A stretch of 6,009 nucleotides of DNA from Aliterella sp. RAGGC_92. GTDB taxonomy: Bacteria; Cyanobacteriota; Cyanobacteriia; Cyanobacteriales; Chroococcidiopsidaceae. The stretch spans positions 1-6,009 of the forward strand of contig JAPJOW010000249.1 of the NCBI GenBank assembly GCA_030826005.1, in the 5' to 3' direction. This document shows positions 5,492-6,009 of this stretch, piece after piece (the stretch's first letter is position 1; each line of letters begins with the position of its first letter). The notes beneath the pieces are model-generated. The model was not told where the DNA came from and searched no databases. It saw only the letters and a list, made by a program, of their open reading frames with translations. Position numbers and translations under genes: made by a program.

Positions 5492-6009
5492 ATGAAAGCT
5501 CCGCTTGTTAGTCTGACTTTAGCTGCAACTTTCTTTACCCCCGTTGCCTTAGCGACTCCTCCTAGAAGTGCTGACCAAACTGTTGAATGTGAAATATTAG
5601 TGGTTGGCGGTGGGCTTAGTGGTGTAGCTACAGCCTATGAAGGCTTGCTTAGTGGTAAAACAGTTTGTCTTACAGAAATTACCGACTGGGTAGGAGGACA
5701 AATATCTGCTCAAGGAACTTCCGCCTTAGACGAACGACCAACGCAAAGAGCAAAGTTATTGTATCCGCGCGGTTATTTAGAATTGCGATCGCGCATCGAG
5801 CGTAAATATGGCGAATTAAACCCTGGTGACTGTTGGGTAAGCGATTCTTGTTTTTTGCCGAAGGACGGTCACGAAATATTATCTAAGTTATTAACAGATG
5901 CGGCAAAAAAAGGTAAAGGCAAGTTCAAGTTTTTTCCTACTACCGTAGTCAAGGAATTACAAAAGACACCTAATATAATTACAGGCGCGATCGCTATTCA
6001 ACACCGCCC
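5492..6009 (+). CDS. Exported FAD-dependent oxidoreductase, N-terminal part
   Basis: The first 172 codons of a larger protein cut by the window edge. Residues 1-21 look like a Sec signal peptide (one Lys, a hydrophobic core, then ALA before TPP, probable cleavage after A21). A Rossmann FAD-binding motif follows: VVGGGLSG (37-44, GxGxxG), with E62 at the end of the second strand for the FAD ribose, then WVGGQ (66-70). Later LNPGDCWVSDSC (109-120) carries two Cys. This fits the FAD_oxidored-like group (PF12831) annotated in many cyanobacteria as FAD-dependent oxidoreductase; substrate unknown. There is no twin-Arg motif. The start ATG has a weak upstream TTGAG (5483-5487). It lies 146 bp after exbD, so co-transcription is uncertain. 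Members of this group usually run to several hundred residues. Confidence 0.85.
   Translation, partial: MKAPLVSLTLAATFFTPVALATPPRSADQTVECEILVVGGGLSGVATAYEGLLSGKTVCLTEITDWVGGQISAQGTSALDERPTQRAKLLYPRGYLELRSRIERKYGELNPGDCWVSDSCFLPKDGHEILSKLLTDAAKKGKGKFKFFPTTVVKELQKTPNIITGAIAIQHR

Overview
The window is almost certainly cyanobacterial chromosome. The octamer GCGATCGC (HIP1, the hallmark repeat of many cyanobacterial genomes) occurs 11 times in 6 kb, where chance predicts about one per 65 kb. The proteins also read as cyanobacterial: a multi-PAS kinase with an HQFRTPL H-box, a small BON-domain protein, and a secreted FAD protein. The DNA is AT-rich. I cannot name the genus.

Layout, left to right. 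Positions 1-680 are an AT-rich non-coding stretch with only weak promoter-like and terminator-like signals. Positions 681-3472 are a two-gene operon: a soluble three-PAS histidine kinase followed 2 nt later by a response regulator with an AraC-type DNA-binding domain. A perfect hairpin lies just after it. On the minus strand, 3960-3610 encodes a small BON-domain protein. Divergent from it, 4175-4693 encodes the regulatory small subunit of acetolactate synthase (ilvN/ilvH). A short relic-like reading frame sits immediately before its GTG start. Positions 4944-5345 encode an ExbD/TolR-type inner-membrane protein with no ExbB partner beside it. From 5492 the window runs into the first 172 codons of an exported FAD-dependent oxidoreductase that continues past the end.

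The most interesting structure is non-coding. Positions 4723-4827 hold a 105-bp MITE-like element with 13-bp imperfect terminal inverted repeats (11/13) and a perfect 8-bp flanking duplication (AATAATCT). A second, older-looking copy of 91 bp lies at 3512-3602 in the opposite orientation, with decayed flanks. The two copies sit just downstream of the ilvN and BON stop codons, in the same orientation relative to each gene, and so bracket those two genes as inverted repeats. The 8-bp duplication and GGC...GCC ends resemble IS6-family insertion sequences, so the elements may be mobilised by such a transposase elsewhere in the genome.

Functionally the genes are largely independent. The kinase and regulator form one signalling pair of unknown input and target. 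IlvN gives feedback control of branched-chain amino acid synthesis. ExbD would use the proton gradient to drive an outer-membrane process together with an ExbB encoded elsewhere. No large new multi-gene system is visible. The novelty lies in the small mobile repeats and a few oddities of the genes.
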